Source of the DNA: UBA4486 sp041984885
Lineage (GTDB): Bacteria; Pseudomonadota; Gammaproteobacteria; Eutrophobiales; Eutrophobiaceae
Direction of reading: 5' to 3'
Length of the DNA: 64,000 nucleotides
Assembly: GCA_041984885.1 (NCBI GenBank)
Contig: JBHIXH010000009.1
Location: 10,201-74,200 of the forward strand
Shown here: positions 50,366 through 59,386 of the stretch, in pieces
Layout of the letters: the number at the start of each line of letters is the position of its first letter
How positions within the stretch are numbered: the stretch's first letter is position 1
Position numbers and translations under genes: made by a program
The notes under the pieces: generated by a model
Databases searched by the model: none
The model's input: only the letters and a program-made list of their open reading frames with translations
What the model was told of the DNA's origin: nothing

Positions 50366-50391
50366 ACGGGCCGTTGGCCCGTTTTTTTTTC
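50366..50391. terminator. Bidirectional intrinsic terminator
   Basis: ACGGGCC-GTT-GGCCCGT has an A run on one side and nine T on the other. It serves both the small secreted protein (+) and the convergent TonB-dependent receptor (-). It is a near copy of the hairpin at 35964-35988. Confidence 0.9.
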
Positions 50392-50405
50392 ATTGTGATT
50401 TAAAA

Positions 50406-52844
50406 CTAGAATGTCGCCTTTACACCGACAAAGCCGGAAACCGGTTCGCCGACCCCAACAAATCGATTGTCCGAAAACCCGTCAAAACCCGGAACTTCGT
50501 CGGGTTCACCGAGCAGACCGAAACTCTCGTACTCCTGGTCAAGTACATTGTTGATACGTGCAAAGATATTGAACGTTTTGGTAATTTGATAACTGCCGCG
50601 CAGGTTGACGGTTGCGTAGTCATCCAGTCGTCCCAACTGGTTTGATTCATCACCCCGTACATAGACACCCGATCGGTAGTTTACATCACCACCGAGGCTC
50701 AATTTTTCTGTGAAATGATAATCGCCGCCCAGCTTCAACGTGTGTTCCGGCAGACCCGGGATAAAATCGCCATCTTCAACCTGAATCAGACCATCAGCAT
50801 CTGCAAACGGGTTATTGGCACTGCTGGCTTCAAACGCATCTGCAAAAGTTGCATTGAGGTAGCTGTAATTCATGAACCAGACCAGACGACCTGCGTCGCC
50901 ACTTAAACCCAGTTCGGCACCAAAACGTTCGGTATCACCAATGTTGTCAAAGAAACCCTCGTTGCCCGAGACACCACCCGTGTTCTGGAAAATGATGTCA
51001 TCTTCATTCGTCGTATGGAATGCACCCACAGTCCAGTTGATATTTTCCAACATCCCAAGACTCGGCATCGTGCCACGAAAGCCACCTTCAAAACTTTTGG
51101 CGACAACCTGTTCCAGTGGTGGGTCAGCCAGAAACCCATTCGGCAGGCTACACGGTGCCGTTGGTTCGGCACAGGCCAGCTCTACTGCAGTCGGTGCGCG
51201 GGAAGATTCGCTGTAACTGAAATAACTGGTTAAACCTTGCTGGATCGCATAGGTGAAACCAAGGGCCGGATTAAAACGGTTATATTCATGCTCGCCGGTT
51301 AATTCGGGTTGTGCATCGGTAAAGCCTCTGCCACCTCGATCCTGCAGCGTAATCCAGGTTTGATTGAATCGACCTGAGAGGGTCACATCCAGTTTATCTG
51401 TGACTGCAAGCGTATCGGTGATGTAGAAAGAAACACTTTGCGTATCTGCATCTACTGCGGTGCCTTCTTCCGGTACAAAAATACCGGTCGCCATGGTGCT
51501 TCGATCCGCATTTAACTCAGCCAGTTCCTGGCTGGAGTTAAACACCACATCGCCATAAGAATAGGCAAAACCCACAATCAGCTGGTTTTCCTTACCGAAC
51601 AGATCGCCCAGATAAACATTCTGGAAGGTACCACCATAATATTCCTGGGTACGGTCACTGCGGTTATTCAGGCCATTGTAATCATCCGGTTCAAAACCAT
51701 TTACGTCACTGATTTGAACACCGTTTTGATCTTCAACGATTTCAAAATCAATATTCGCCGCGGCGAGTGCCGCAGCCGTAGTACCGGCTTCACAGTCAAT
51801 ACCGGCATCTTCCAGATCATCTTCGTCTACCTCAATAAGAAACTCGTCGCCATCAATGGTACATTCCTCAAATTCGGTTCCATCGCCATTGAACGTATCG
51901 GTTTCGTTGCGACGATAAAATGCATTACCGGAAAGCTGCCAGACGTCGTTCAACCAGTGCTCACCTTGACCCTGTACAAAGATCATTTCGTTAATGGTCT
52001 GGTCTGGCGAAGTAAAAATCGCTTCGTAGTCCTGGTTGGCCAGTTCTATTGGAATCGCACCATTACCAATTAAATCATTGTCGGCATAGTTAACGTTCAG
52101 GTCCAGCGAGGTGGTGGTGCCATTTCTATAGCTTAATGAGCCAAACAGATTCAGGGAATCGGAAGGCGAGGCGTCACGCCAGCCTTCTTCGTCAAAGTAT
52201 TGCACCATGCCGTAATAGCCCCAGGTGCCATTGTTATTACCGCTTTCAGCCGTAATGACGAAGCGTTCTTGTGGCATGCCGCCCAGCACTTCAATACTGT
52301 TTCCGATGGAGTTAAAACCATTTTTGGTCTCAATGGTGATAGCACCACCGAGAGTATTTAAACCAAACACCGGGTTCGCCCCACCAACCAGATTCATTGA
52401 ATGGATGGAAGCCTCAGGAATCAAGTCCCAATTCACCGTATCACCAAAGACCTCATTAACACGGACACCGTTCTGGTAAACGGCAATACCCTGAGGTAAA
52501 CCGAGTAATGGAGAGGCGGTAAACCCGCGGTATTGGACGTCGGCTTGCAACGGGTTATTTTGCGCATCGTTAATAATGACACTGCCGAAGTTGCGATTCA
52601 TGTAGTCGCTGATATCCAGACTGGTGTTATTATCCAATTCGTCTGAAGAAATAGACTGGATTTTATAAGGTATTTTTTCCAATGGCAGACCGATACTGGA
52701 TACGGGGCTGACACCGATGACTTCAACCGCACCCATGTCGACGACATCTTGTGCATGAATGGCAAATGAAACTGCGAAAGTCGCAGAGAACAGAAGAAAA
52801 GAACGACAAGTATTTTTTGCGAAAGCCGCATTTAAAGTTTTCAC
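50406..52844 (-). CDS. TonB-dependent outer-membrane receptor
   Basis: An 812-residue receptor. Signal peptide ends near AIHAQ (about residue 31); a TonB-box-like VVDMGAVEVIG follows, then the plug domain (ISDYMNRNFGSVIIND, YRGFTASPLLGLPQGIAVYQNGVRVNEVFG, NPVFGLNTLGGAITIETKNG) and a 22-strand barrel ending FVGVKATF. It imports a ligand with TonB energy; siderophore, vitamin B12 or other substrates are not distinguishable. The start is GTG with GGGGGA upstream. No Fur box is evident nearby, unlike the 1-6683 iron island. It diverges from a double-PepSY protein across 477 bp. Confidence 0.92.
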   Translation of the reverse strand: MKTLNAAFAKNTCRSFLLFSATFAVSFAIHAQDVVDMGAVEVIGVSPVSSIGLPLEKIPYKIQSISSDELDNNTSLDISDYMNRNFGSVIINDAQNNPLQADVQYRGFTASPLLGLPQGIAVYQNGVRVNEVFGDTVNWDLIPEASIHSMNLVGGANPVFGLNTLGGAITIETKNGFNSIGNSIEVLGGMPQERFVITAESGNNNGTWGYYGMVQYFDEEGWRDASPSDSLNLFGSLSYRNGTTTSLDLNVNYADNDLIGNGAIPIELANQDYEAIFTSPDQTINEMIFVQGQGEHWLNDVWQLSGNAFYRRNETDTFNGDGTEFEECTIDGDEFLIEVDEDDLEDAGIDCEAGTTAAALAAANIDFEIVEDQNGVQISDVNGFEPDDYNGLNNRSDRTQEYYGGTFQNVYLGDLFGKENQLIVGFAYSYGDVVFNSSQELAELNADRSTMATGIFVPEEGTAVDADTQSVSFYITDTLAVTDKLDVTLSGRFNQTWITLQDRGGRGFTDAQPELTGEHEYNRFNPALGFTYAIQQGLTSYFSYSESSRAPTAVELACAEPTAPCSLPNGFLADPPLEQVVAKSFEGGFRGTMPSLGMLENINWTVGAFHTTNEDDIIFQNTGGVSGNEGFFDNIGDTERFGAELGLSGDAGRLVWFMNYSYLNATFADAFEASSANNPFADADGLIQVEDGDFIPGLPEHTLKLGGDYHFTEKLSLGGDVNYRSGVYVRGDESNQLGRLDDYATVNLRGSYQITKTFNIFARINNVLDQEYESFGLLGEPDEVPGFDGFSDNRFVGVGEPVSGFVGVKATF

Positions 52845-52972
52845 GATAATCCCCCGGGTAACAACGTAAGACCGTACTTAAAATGAATGTGCGGGTAACT
52901 GCACATATTATTATGTAAGGAGTTTAACTAGCTGATGTCACAAAAGAAATAGATGAAACAGATCGATGGGTA

Positions 52973-52999
52973 GGAAAAATTCCCGGTTTTTATCACGGG
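52973..52999. promoter_or_regulatory. Palindromic element near the receptor promoter (site C)
   Basis: GGAAAAATTCCC overlaps CCCG-GTTTTTATCA-CGGG, giving two nested inverted repeats about 130 bp upstream of the receptor start. GGAAAAATTCC also occurs inside site A. Confidence 0.45.
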
Positions 53000-53060
53000 T
53001 AAAAGACCACGTAATACACGGCACTACAATTTGTGTGTGGACAGTCGGGCCAAAGGTAAA

Positions 53061-53291
53061 CCGGTTTGCGAAAAGTTACCCAAGGCAGAATCCAACTGTC
53101 CACGTGGAAGAATTTACATAAAAATCAAAGGTCTCATAAGGCATAAAGTGTAATTCAGGAAGGAATCCTGATGTTTCTGTCCATTTCTCCTGTGATTTAC
53201 ATGTTGGTTTGATCTATCTTTTTATCTTTACTAGTATTGTGAATAATTCCTGATATGTTCGGGAAATTTTCACAGAGAGCCGGTTTGCGAA
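53061..53291. repeat. 12-bp direct repeat CCGGTTTGCGAA (two copies)
   Basis: Identical copies occur at 53061-53072 and 53280-53291, 219 bp apart. The second is just upstream of the PepSY gene leader. Same-orientation copies of this length in one intergenic region are suggestive of a regulator site, not proof. Confidence 0.5.
53239..53273. promoter_or_regulatory. 35-bp imperfect dyad upstream of the PepSY gene (site D)
   Basis: GTGAATAATTCCTGAT, then ATG, then TTCGGGAAATTTTCAC: the 16-bp arms are inverted with a few mismatches. The inner ATTCCTG-N7-CGGGAAATTTT matches site A with a spacer one base shorter. It ends about 49 bp before the PepSY gene start. Confidence 0.5.
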
Positions 53292-53321
53292 GATACATAA
53301 ATTTTTACAGGAGAAAGATAA

Positions 53322-53879
53322 ATGCGTACTAATTTGTTCAAGTACATTGTTTTTTGTTCAGCTATTTCGCTAACGCCGGTTTTGCATGCTGATGGACATT
53401 CTGATCAACAGGATCTGGATGATATTCGCGATTGGGACATCGTATCTATTGAAACTTGCCTCGATGCGACACTTGATCTGATCCCCGGTCATGCCCGCAA
53501 GGTTGAGATGAAACTGGAAGGCGACGACCCAATCTATGAATTTGATATCGATGCAACCGACGGCAATCGCTACAACGTTGAATGCAATGCCGAGGAAGGA
53601 TACGTTGTCGAAGTTGAACGTGAAGTCAGTAAAGATGATGCGACGTTCAAGAAATTGGCAAAGGTCAGCGAAGAGGATGCTCGTAAGTTTGTATTGTCAA
53701 TCCACCCGGGCGAGGTCGTATCGTCAGAATACGAAATTGGTTTTGATGGCAGCGCGACCTACGAATTTGATATTCAGACAAAGCTTGGTTACGAGATTAA
53801 AGTAGATGTTGATGCCGCTACAGGGGTTATCGAGGAAGCGAACATCGAGTTGTACGAAATAGGAGCAGAAAAAGAATAA
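53322..53879 (+). CDS. Periplasmic protein with two PepSY domains
   Basis: A 185-residue secreted protein with a signal peptide (cleavage near VLHADG, residue 23) and two PepSY-like units: SIETCLDATLDLIPGHARKVEM with IYEFDIDATDGNRYNVE, and VSEEDARKFVLSIHPGEVV with YEFDIQTKLGYEIKVDVD. PepSY domains are associated with peptidase inhibition and with membrane redox or signalling partners. ACAGGAG precedes the ATG. It diverges from the TonB receptor and ends at a terminator; neighbour-based function is unclear. Strongly acidic. Confidence 0.85.
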   Translation: MRTNLFKYIVFCSAISLTPVLHADGHSDQQDLDDIRDWDIVSIETCLDATLDLIPGHARKVEMKLEGDDPIYEFDIDATDGNRYNVECNAEEGYVVEVEREVSKDDATFKKLAKVSEEDARKFVLSIHPGEVVSSEYEIGFDGSATYEFDIQTKLGYEIKVDVDAATGVIEEANIELYEIGAEKE

Positions 53880-53900
53880 GTGATAATTTGCAGGTATTAA

Positions 53901-53924
53901 AGCCGGCCGTGCGCCGGCTTTTTT
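53901..53924 (+). terminator. Intrinsic terminator after the PepSY gene
   Basis: AGCCGGC-CGTGC-GCCGGCT is followed by a T run, 22 bp after the stop. Confidence 0.9.
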
Positions 53925-54018
53925 GTGTCTGCCTGTTTTAAAAAGGATTTTAAAATAGTTGTTTTTGTCCCTGAACAGTGACGAGATTAGCTCATACCCG
54001 AAAAAGCAGGTATTAAGA

Positions 54019-54024
54019 TATAAT
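54019..54024 (+). promoter_or_regulatory. Candidate -10 element for the polysaccharide genes
   Basis: A perfect TATAAT about 115 bp before the FemAB-like gene in an AT-rich stretch; no good -35 is seen at 16-18 bp. The 54075-54086 CAGGGAATTCCT half-palindrome lies between it and the start. Confidence 0.35.
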
Positions 54025-54138
54025 AAGGCAGGGCATGACCATTTCGAATTTGAGTATGTGCAGGATCGGTAGAACAGGGAATTCCTCGTCGCTGTAGTCA
54101 TTACTAGCGATGTAATACCTGGATAAAGAGATATTTAC

Positions 54139-55089
54139 ATGAAAGATGAATATCTGAAATTTTGCGATAACGAAAGCGATTTGCCGTTATTTTTCAGACC
54201 TTGGTGGCTGGATGTTACGGCTGGAGAAGATAACTGGGGCGTCGTCATTGAAAAAAAAGGGGAAGAAGTGGTTGCTTGTTTGCCTTTTGCCTTTGAATCA
54301 AGGTATGGATTCAAGCTGATCAAACAACCAGAGTTAACCCAGTATCTTGGACCCTGGATTCGGCAGACAGATTGCAAATATTCCAGAAAACTGGCCAGGG
54401 AAAAAGAAATTCTGAACAACCTGTATGCTGGGTTGCCGGAGTTTGACTGGTACTCACAAAGCTGGAGTTATCAATATTCAAATTGGTTGCCGTTGTATTG
54501 GAACAACTATCGCCAGACTACACGGTATACATATAGATTAAACAATCTAAAAAACACCGAGGAGATCTGGTCCGGGTTTCAGAATAAACTACGTAGTGAA
54601 ATCAGAAAAGCGGAAAACAGGGAAAAGCTGGTGGTACGGAATGATATTTCAATTGACAGGCTTTTTGAATTGATTCGCCAGGCGTTCGCGAGACAGGGAA
54701 AAAAAGTACCCTATACAAAGGAATATTTGTACACAATAGATAAATCTGCAGAAGAGCAGGGTTGCAGAAAAATCTTCGCTGCTTTTGATGAGTCGGAAAA
54801 TTGTCACGCAGCAGCCTATATTGTCTGGGATGAAAACTCTGCTTACTACCTGTTAGGTGGTAGCGATCCCGAGCAGGGAAATAGTGGCGCAATGAGCCTG
54901 TGCCTTTGGGAGGCAATTCAATTTTCTGCGAAAGTTACGAACAGTTTTGATTTCGAAGGTTCTATTATCGAGCCGGTAGAACATTTCTTCCGTGCATTTG
55001 GTGCGGTTCAAACACCGTATTCAAGGATTTCAAAAACAAATTCCAGGACAATTAGATTTTATGAGAGTCTTAAATATATAGCTGGTTGA
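54139..55089 (+). CDS. FemAB/BioF2-like GNAT-fold acyltransferase
   Basis: A 316-residue protein of the FemAB-like GNAT superfamily found in exopolysaccharide clusters. An N-terminal half contains FFRPWWLDVTAGEDNWGVV and ACLPFAFESRYGFKLIKQPELTQYLGPW. The C-terminal half has LRSEIRKAENREKLVV, KIFAAFDESENCHAAAYIVWDENSAYYLLGGSD and the late DFEGSIIEPVEHFFRAFGA, which fits the family closely. Such proteins add amino-acid or acyl groups to sugars. It starts a plus-strand pair with a polysaccharide deacetylase. Confidence 0.8.
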   Translation: MKDEYLKFCDNESDLPLFFRPWWLDVTAGEDNWGVVIEKKGEEVVACLPFAFESRYGFKLIKQPELTQYLGPWIRQTDCKYSRKLAREKEILNNLYAGLPEFDWYSQSWSYQYSNWLPLYWNNYRQTTRYTYRLNNLKNTEEIWSGFQNKLRSEIRKAENREKLVVRNDISIDRLFELIRQAFARQGKKVPYTKEYLYTIDKSAEEQGCRKIFAAFDESENCHAAAYIVWDENSAYYLLGGSDPEQGNSGAMSLCLWEAIQFSAKVTNSFDFEGSIIEPVEHFFRAFGAVQTPYSRISKTNSRTIRFYESLKYIAG

Positions 55090-55110
55090 CCTATATTCTC
55101 GATCTTTGCA

Positions 55111-56463
55111 ATGTCACTTCATCCCAACAGGCTAAAATGGCTAAAAGTAATTTTATTTGAAAGATTTGGTCTCCCGCTTGAAATATACCAGGAAGGCGAT
55201 GACAGCATCATTCTCAAACTTAATGGTAATGAAAACTCGATAGTATTCGATAAATTATCAGACAATTACCTGTCAACATTGCAGGTATCATATTCCGATT
55301 TCCTGCCTGAAGGCTTTTGTTCACTTTCAAAAAAACATGAATTTTTACCCGCACCAGGTTTAAGCGGGAATTTTCCTGAATATTATAAAAGCACAAAAAA
55401 CGGCATTGCTATCCACTATGATATCCCGGGGTTTGTCGCCTGGATGCTCAGCAGGGAGGAAGAGCTGGATGTTGCACAACTTGACAGTCATGGACGAGTA
55501 CCCGCGAAAACATCACAAGCCTGTATAAATGATTATCTTGATCGACCAGTCGTGGATGAATGGTTAACGGTACTTTCCTGTTTTATTGAAAGAATGTGGC
55601 CGGACGCAACGTTAAAGAAACATATGTTTAAAATGGATGTTTCCCATGATGTTGACTATCCAAGCAGGTATGCACTTTGTGGACCTGCATATTATTTAAG
55701 AAGCCTGGCGGAAGATATACTGGTAAATAAAGATTTTACAGGGGTTATTCACTCACCAAAGATGTATTTCAGTTCAACTGATTCCCTGTCAGGCAGAGAT
55801 AAATACAACACGTTTAACTGGTTAATGGATTTATCCGAGGAATTGGGCATCAAGAGCTCGTTTTATTTTATGAGCGGAAAGACGCACGCAAAATTCGATC
55901 CCGGCTATGATTTAGATCATCCGGTAATTAACAGGCTACTTTTAGACATTAATGAAAGAGGGCACGAAATCGGATTGCACCCCAGTTACAACAGTTATCT
56001 GGACAGGCAAACAATTATTAATGAGGCCAAAAAATTGTCTTCCAAATGTAAATCAATTGGAATCAAGCAGGATATTCGCGGCGGGAGAATGCATTACCTG
56101 CGATGGAAAACTCCGGATACGTTGTATGGCTGGGAAGAGGCAGGGATGGCATATATAAATACGCATGGTTATGCTGATATAGCGGGGTTCAGATGTGGTA
56201 CCTGCTTTGATTATCCTGCGTATGATCCGGTTAATGAAAGGCAACTTGATTTGAGAATCAGACCCTTGATAGCAATGGATGCTTCAGTACTTTCCCCCCG
56301 CTATATGAACTGTGCGGGAGAAGATGCGTTTAAAATATTCAAGAATTTAAAAGATGCGTGCCGCGATGTTAACGGTAGTTTCTCGCTGTTATGGCACAAC
56401 AGTATGTTAACAACTAATAACCTCAAAGAGCTATATAAAACGATTTTATACGATTCAGATTAA
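55111..56463 (+). CDS. Polysaccharide deacetylase-family protein
   Basis: A 450-residue protein. The NodB-like core is seen as KMDVSHDVDYPSRY (catalytic Asp region), SFYFMSGKTHAKFDPGYDLD and ERGHEIGLHPSYNSY with the metal-binding His pair, and later RGGRMHYLRW and SFSLLWHNSM. About 160 N-terminal residues precede it and resemble the leader domain in cell-surface polysaccharide clusters. It deacetylates or remodels N-acetylated sugars. It follows the FemAB-like gene by 21 bp and converges with wbpE. Confidence 0.82.
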   Translation: MSLHPNRLKWLKVILFERFGLPLEIYQEGDDSIILKLNGNENSIVFDKLSDNYLSTLQVSYSDFLPEGFCSLSKKHEFLPAPGLSGNFPEYYKSTKNGIAIHYDIPGFVAWMLSREEELDVAQLDSHGRVPAKTSQACINDYLDRPVVDEWLTVLSCFIERMWPDATLKKHMFKMDVSHDVDYPSRYALCGPAYYLRSLAEDILVNKDFTGVIHSPKMYFSSTDSLSGRDKYNTFNWLMDLSEELGIKSSFYFMSGKTHAKFDPGYDLDHPVINRLLLDINERGHEIGLHPSYNSYLDRQTIINEAKKLSSKCKSIGIKQDIRGGRMHYLRWKTPDTLYGWEEAGMAYINTHGYADIAGFRCGTCFDYPAYDPVNERQLDLRIRPLIAMDASVLSPRYMNCAGEDAFKIFKNLKDACRDVNGSFSLLWHNSMLTTNNLKELYKTILYDSD

Positions 56464-56483
56464 AAAATTATAATTTCAAGAAC

Positions 56484-57584
56484 TCACCAATCCGGGTAAT
56501 TAATAATCGTATTCATGATGTAATCCTGATCCGATTCTTTCAGGTAGGGATGCATAGGCAGGCTTATCACAGAGGATGCGGCGTTTTCTGCGACCTCAAG
56601 AGAATTGCCCTGATTATATTCCTCGAATGCCGGTTGCTTATGCAGCGGAACTGGGTAATGAATCGCCGTAGGTACTTTCTGATCATTTAGATATTTTTGG
56701 AGTGCTTCCCGGTTATTTACTGAAATTGTATATTGCGCATAAACACTGGTGTTATATTCGAGGATGCGAGGTGTTTTTACTGACACCTCAGCATCGTTCA
56801 ATATTTTGCTATATCGATCTCCAACCCTGGATCTGGATTTTACTTCATCAGGAAAGATAGCAAGCTTTTCCAGCAGTATGGCTGCCTGCATTGTGTCCAT
56901 GCGCCCGTTAAGGCCAATGCGTGAATGGTGATAGCGTCTGTCTTGTCCATGCACGCGAATTTCCCGCATCGCTTTGGCAAGATTGTCATCATTGGTAAAA
57001 CAAGCGCCACTGTCACCATAGCCACCTAACGGTTTGGAAGGGAAAAAACTGGTACAACCAATCGTTGTCAGTGAGCATGATGGTCTGTTTTTGTACGTTG
57101 CTCCGAAGCTTTGCGCAGCATCTTCAATTACCGGAATTCCATATTTTTCGGCAATGGCATTAATCTCATCAAAATTCGCACACTGACCATACAAACTGAC
57201 TGGTAATATCAATCTGGTTTTCGGAGTAATTGCTTTTTCAATAGCTTCCGGAGTTATGTTGTATGTTTCCGGGTCGATATCAACAAAGACCGGAATCGCC
57301 CCCAGTAAAGCAATCATTTCACTCGTGGAGATAAAAGTGAAAGGCGTGGTAATTATTTCATCATCAGCCTGTATGTCCAGGGCCAGCATGGCGATTAACA
57401 GGGCGTCGGTTCCACTGGCAACAGAAATACAATGTTTTGTATGCGTGAACGTGGCCAGTTTTTCCTCCAGTTCATAGATCTCGGGCCCCATTATAAACTT
57501 GCCATGTTCGAAAACCTTCCTGATTCGGCTGTCGATCCTGTCCTGAATTTCCCGATATTGCGTTTGCAGATCGATGAATTGCAC
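56484..57584 (-). CDS. wbpE: UDP-2-acetamido-2-deoxy-3-oxo-D-glucuronate aminotransferase (WbpE-like)
   Basis: A 366-residue PLP-dependent DegT/DnrJ/EryC1 aminotransferase. It begins QFIDLQTQYREIQDRID and has the substrate-binding VASGTDALLIAMLAL, FVDIDPETYNI, PVSLYGQCANFDEI, the D in VIEDAAQSFGA and the PLP Lys in FFPSKPLGGYGDSGA. The GTG at 57584 overlaps the wbpD stop by 1 bp (TAGTG), preferred to a TTG at 57605. It acts after WbpB and before WbpD in making UDP-GlcNAc3NAcA. Confidence 0.85.
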   Translation of the reverse strand: MQFIDLQTQYREIQDRIDSRIRKVFEHGKFIMGPEIYELEEKLATFTHTKHCISVASGTDALLIAMLALDIQADDEIITTPFTFISTSEMIALLGAIPVFVDIDPETYNITPEAIEKAITPKTRLILPVSLYGQCANFDEINAIAEKYGIPVIEDAAQSFGATYKNRPSCSLTTIGCTSFFPSKPLGGYGDSGACFTNDDNLAKAMREIRVHGQDRRYHHSRIGLNGRMDTMQAAILLEKLAIFPDEVKSRSRVGDRYSKILNDAEVSVKTPRILEYNTSVYAQYTISVNNREALQKYLNDQKVPTAIHYPVPLHKQPAFEEYNQGNSLEVAENAASSVISLPMHPYLKESDQDYIMNTIINYPDW

Positions 57585-58165
57585 TAGCTTGATTCCAACG
57601 TGCAAAGATTATCCACTAACCTGTATTTGTCTCCACTCTGCGGACATGTGGTTTCAGCTTCACCCTGAAGCGGCAGGTCCAGCCGTTCTCCATGTCTGCT
57701 CATCCATCCGATTTGCTTTCCGGGGTTACCGACAACCAGGGCAAAATCCTTAACATCTTTTAACACAACAGAGCCGGCACCAATAAACGCATATTGTCCT
57801 ATATTAATGCCACACAGAATGGTGCAATTGGCACCAAGCGTGGCACCCTGTTTTACCAGTGTATCTCTATACTCGTTTTTTCGTTCGACCCACGCGCGCG
57901 GGTTATACACATTGGTAAACACCATGCTGGGTCCACAAAATACGCCATCTTCCAGTGTAACGTTGTCGTAGACAGAAACATTATTCTGGATCTTCACATC
58001 GTTACCTATAATGACTTTGTTACCAATGAACACATTCTGTCCCAGCGAGCAACGCTGACCGATTTTTGCCTCGCCGCATACATGCACCCAATGCCAGATA
58101 CGGGAATCTTCACCGATTTGTGCGCCCTCATCGATGATGGCAGTTTCGTGAATAAAAGTGGCCAT
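57584..58165 (-). CDS. wbpD: UDP-3-amino sugar N-acetyltransferase (WbpD-like, left-handed beta helix)
   Basis: A 193-residue hexapeptide-repeat acetyltransferase: ATFIHETAIIDEGAQIGED, GQRCSLGQNVFIGNKVIIGN, VKIQNNVSVYDNVTLEDGVFCGPS, GATLGANCTILCGINIGQYAFIGAG. It acetylates the 3-amino group to give UDP-2,3-diacetamido-2,3-dideoxy-glucuronate. It is coupled to wbpE and lies 57 bp downstream of wbpB. The stop codon is TAG. Confidence 0.9.
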   Translation of the reverse strand: MATFIHETAIIDEGAQIGEDSRIWHWVHVCGEAKIGQRCSLGQNVFIGNKVIIGNDVKIQNNVSVYDNVTLEDGVFCGPSMVFTNVYNPRAWVERKNEYRDTLVKQGATLGANCTILCGINIGQYAFIGAGSVVLKDVKDFALVVGNPGKQIGWMSRHGERLDLPLQGEAETTCPQSGDKYRLVDNLCTLESS

Positions 58166-58222
58166 GAATAAAAGTGCTGGTTGGATTTCTTCTCTGGCTT
58201 CAGGTAACAGGGGACAATAACA

Positions 58223-59287
58223 CTAATATTCCAGGGGTAAAGAAACGCGGCGGCCATCGCGAGCAGAGGTGTACATCGCAATCAGTGTCTCCAGTGATCG
58301 CAGACCCTCTCGACCATCTGTCTGTGGTTCGGATTCACCACGCAATACCTTAATAACATTTTCATAGTAAAGCGGATGGCCGATGCCGTAGACGGAATCC
58401 GTTCGGTAGCTTGAATTACGCACGGTCTCATCTGCGTCCCGCGTATCAGCGAATTCCCAATGTTCAATTTGATTTACTGCAACCCCTCCCACCTTGACGC
58501 TACCTTTCTCACCCAGAATGGTTATGGAGCCTTCCAGGTTTTTCGGGTAGGTAAGCATCGTCACATTTAACGAACCAAGCGCACCGGAGCGCCATTTAAT
58601 ATTCGCAACACCGGAGTCTTCCACTTCAATATTGCGTTCAAGTGTTGAAGTATAGGCATGCACACTTTCTATAGGTCCAATAATCCAGTCCAGCAGATCA
58701 ATATAGTGGCTGGCCTGATTCATAAACGCTCCGCCATCGAACTCCCATGTGCCACGCCATTTTGCCTGATCATAGTATTCCTGTGGACGAGTCCAGAAGA
58801 CGTTCACATTAACCATGTAGATACGCCCAAAGCGTTTGGCAACGACCGCCTGTTTTAACAGTTGCAGGGTTGGATTCAGGCGATTCTGTTTGACAACAAA
58901 CAAATGAATATTGTTTTGATCGCAGGCATTGACCATTGCCTTGCCCGCCTGCAACCGGGTTGCCATCGGTTTTTCCGTGATCACATGACGCCCGTCGTTT
59001 GCAATTTGTATGGTTTGTTCCGGATGCAAGCCACTTGGTGTACACAGGATAACGACATCGGCATCAGAATCAGCCAACAGGTCAGCCAGTTGGCTGAATC
59101 CCTCCGCCCCGGTCTGTTTTACTGTCTCTTCAAGCGTGGCTGGATCAGTATCGCAGACAGCGACCAGTTCTGCATTTTCCTTGTGTTCTTGCAGTGCCGT
59201 AAAGTGCTTGCCTGAAATGCGTCCACAGCCGATCAGGGCAAAACGGATTTTGCGGTCTTTTATTATTTTCGGGGTTGTTAAATTCAT
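58223..59287 (-). CDS. wbpB: UDP-N-acetyl-glucosaminuronate 3-dehydrogenase (WbpB-like oxidoreductase)
   Basis: A 354-residue Gfo/Idh/MocA-family dehydrogenase. The NAD-binding N-terminus is IRFALIGCGRISGKHF, followed by VICTPSG-type VILCTPSGLHPEQ, ITEKPMATRL and KQNRLNP. GGAFMNQASHYIDLLDWIIGP carries the catalytic region. In the WbpB/WlbA branch it oxidises C3 of UDP-GlcNAcA. The adjacent wbpD and wbpE support this reading. The first enzyme (UDP-GlcNAc 6-dehydrogenase, WbpA) is not in this window. Confidence 0.85.
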   Translation of the reverse strand: MNLTTPKIIKDRKIRFALIGCGRISGKHFTALQEHKENAELVAVCDTDPATLEETVKQTGAEGFSQLADLLADSDADVVILCTPSGLHPEQTIQIANDGRHVITEKPMATRLQAGKAMVNACDQNNIHLFVVKQNRLNPTLQLLKQAVVAKRFGRIYMVNVNVFWTRPQEYYDQAKWRGTWEFDGGAFMNQASHYIDLLDWIIGPIESVHAYTSTLERNIEVEDSGVANIKWRSGALGSLNVTMLTYPKNLEGSITILGEKGSVKVGGVAVNQIEHWEFADTRDADETVRNSSYRTDSVYGIGHPLYYENVIKVLRGESEPQTDGREGLRSLETLIAMYTSARDGRRVSLPLEY

Positions 59288-59386
59288 GTGCTCAAAGGTC
59301 TGGAAAGTATGTGCTTATGGTAGTCAAGTTTTAAAAACCGTGCTTCATCGATATCACCTGTTTTAATCTATCATACAGGCTGTTAT

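Larger units (their letters stand above)
52845..53321. other. Long intergenic region with repeated motifs, no gene found
   Basis: This 477-bp region separates the receptor and PepSY genes. It contains palindromic sites C and D, a 12-bp direct repeat CCGGTTTGCGAA at 53061 and 53280, an inverted pair around TGTGGACAGT (about 53036) and ACTGTCCACG (about 53094), and TCAGGA-AGGAA-TCCTGA near 53157. I see no convincing coding frame and no recognised riboswitch. The density of symmetrical elements suggests a regulated divergent promoter. Confidence 0.5.

Noticed and set aside
52845..53321. Cobalamin or TPP riboswitch before the TonB receptor
   Set aside because: I could not find a B12 box or TPP core sequence on either strand; only palindromes and repeats are present. 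An Rfam covariance search would be decisive.
54071..54090. Site with AGGGAATTCCT as a fifth copy of the palindrome
   Set aside because: Only the central GGAATTCC is shared, and this contains an EcoRI hexamer palindrome that can arise by chance.
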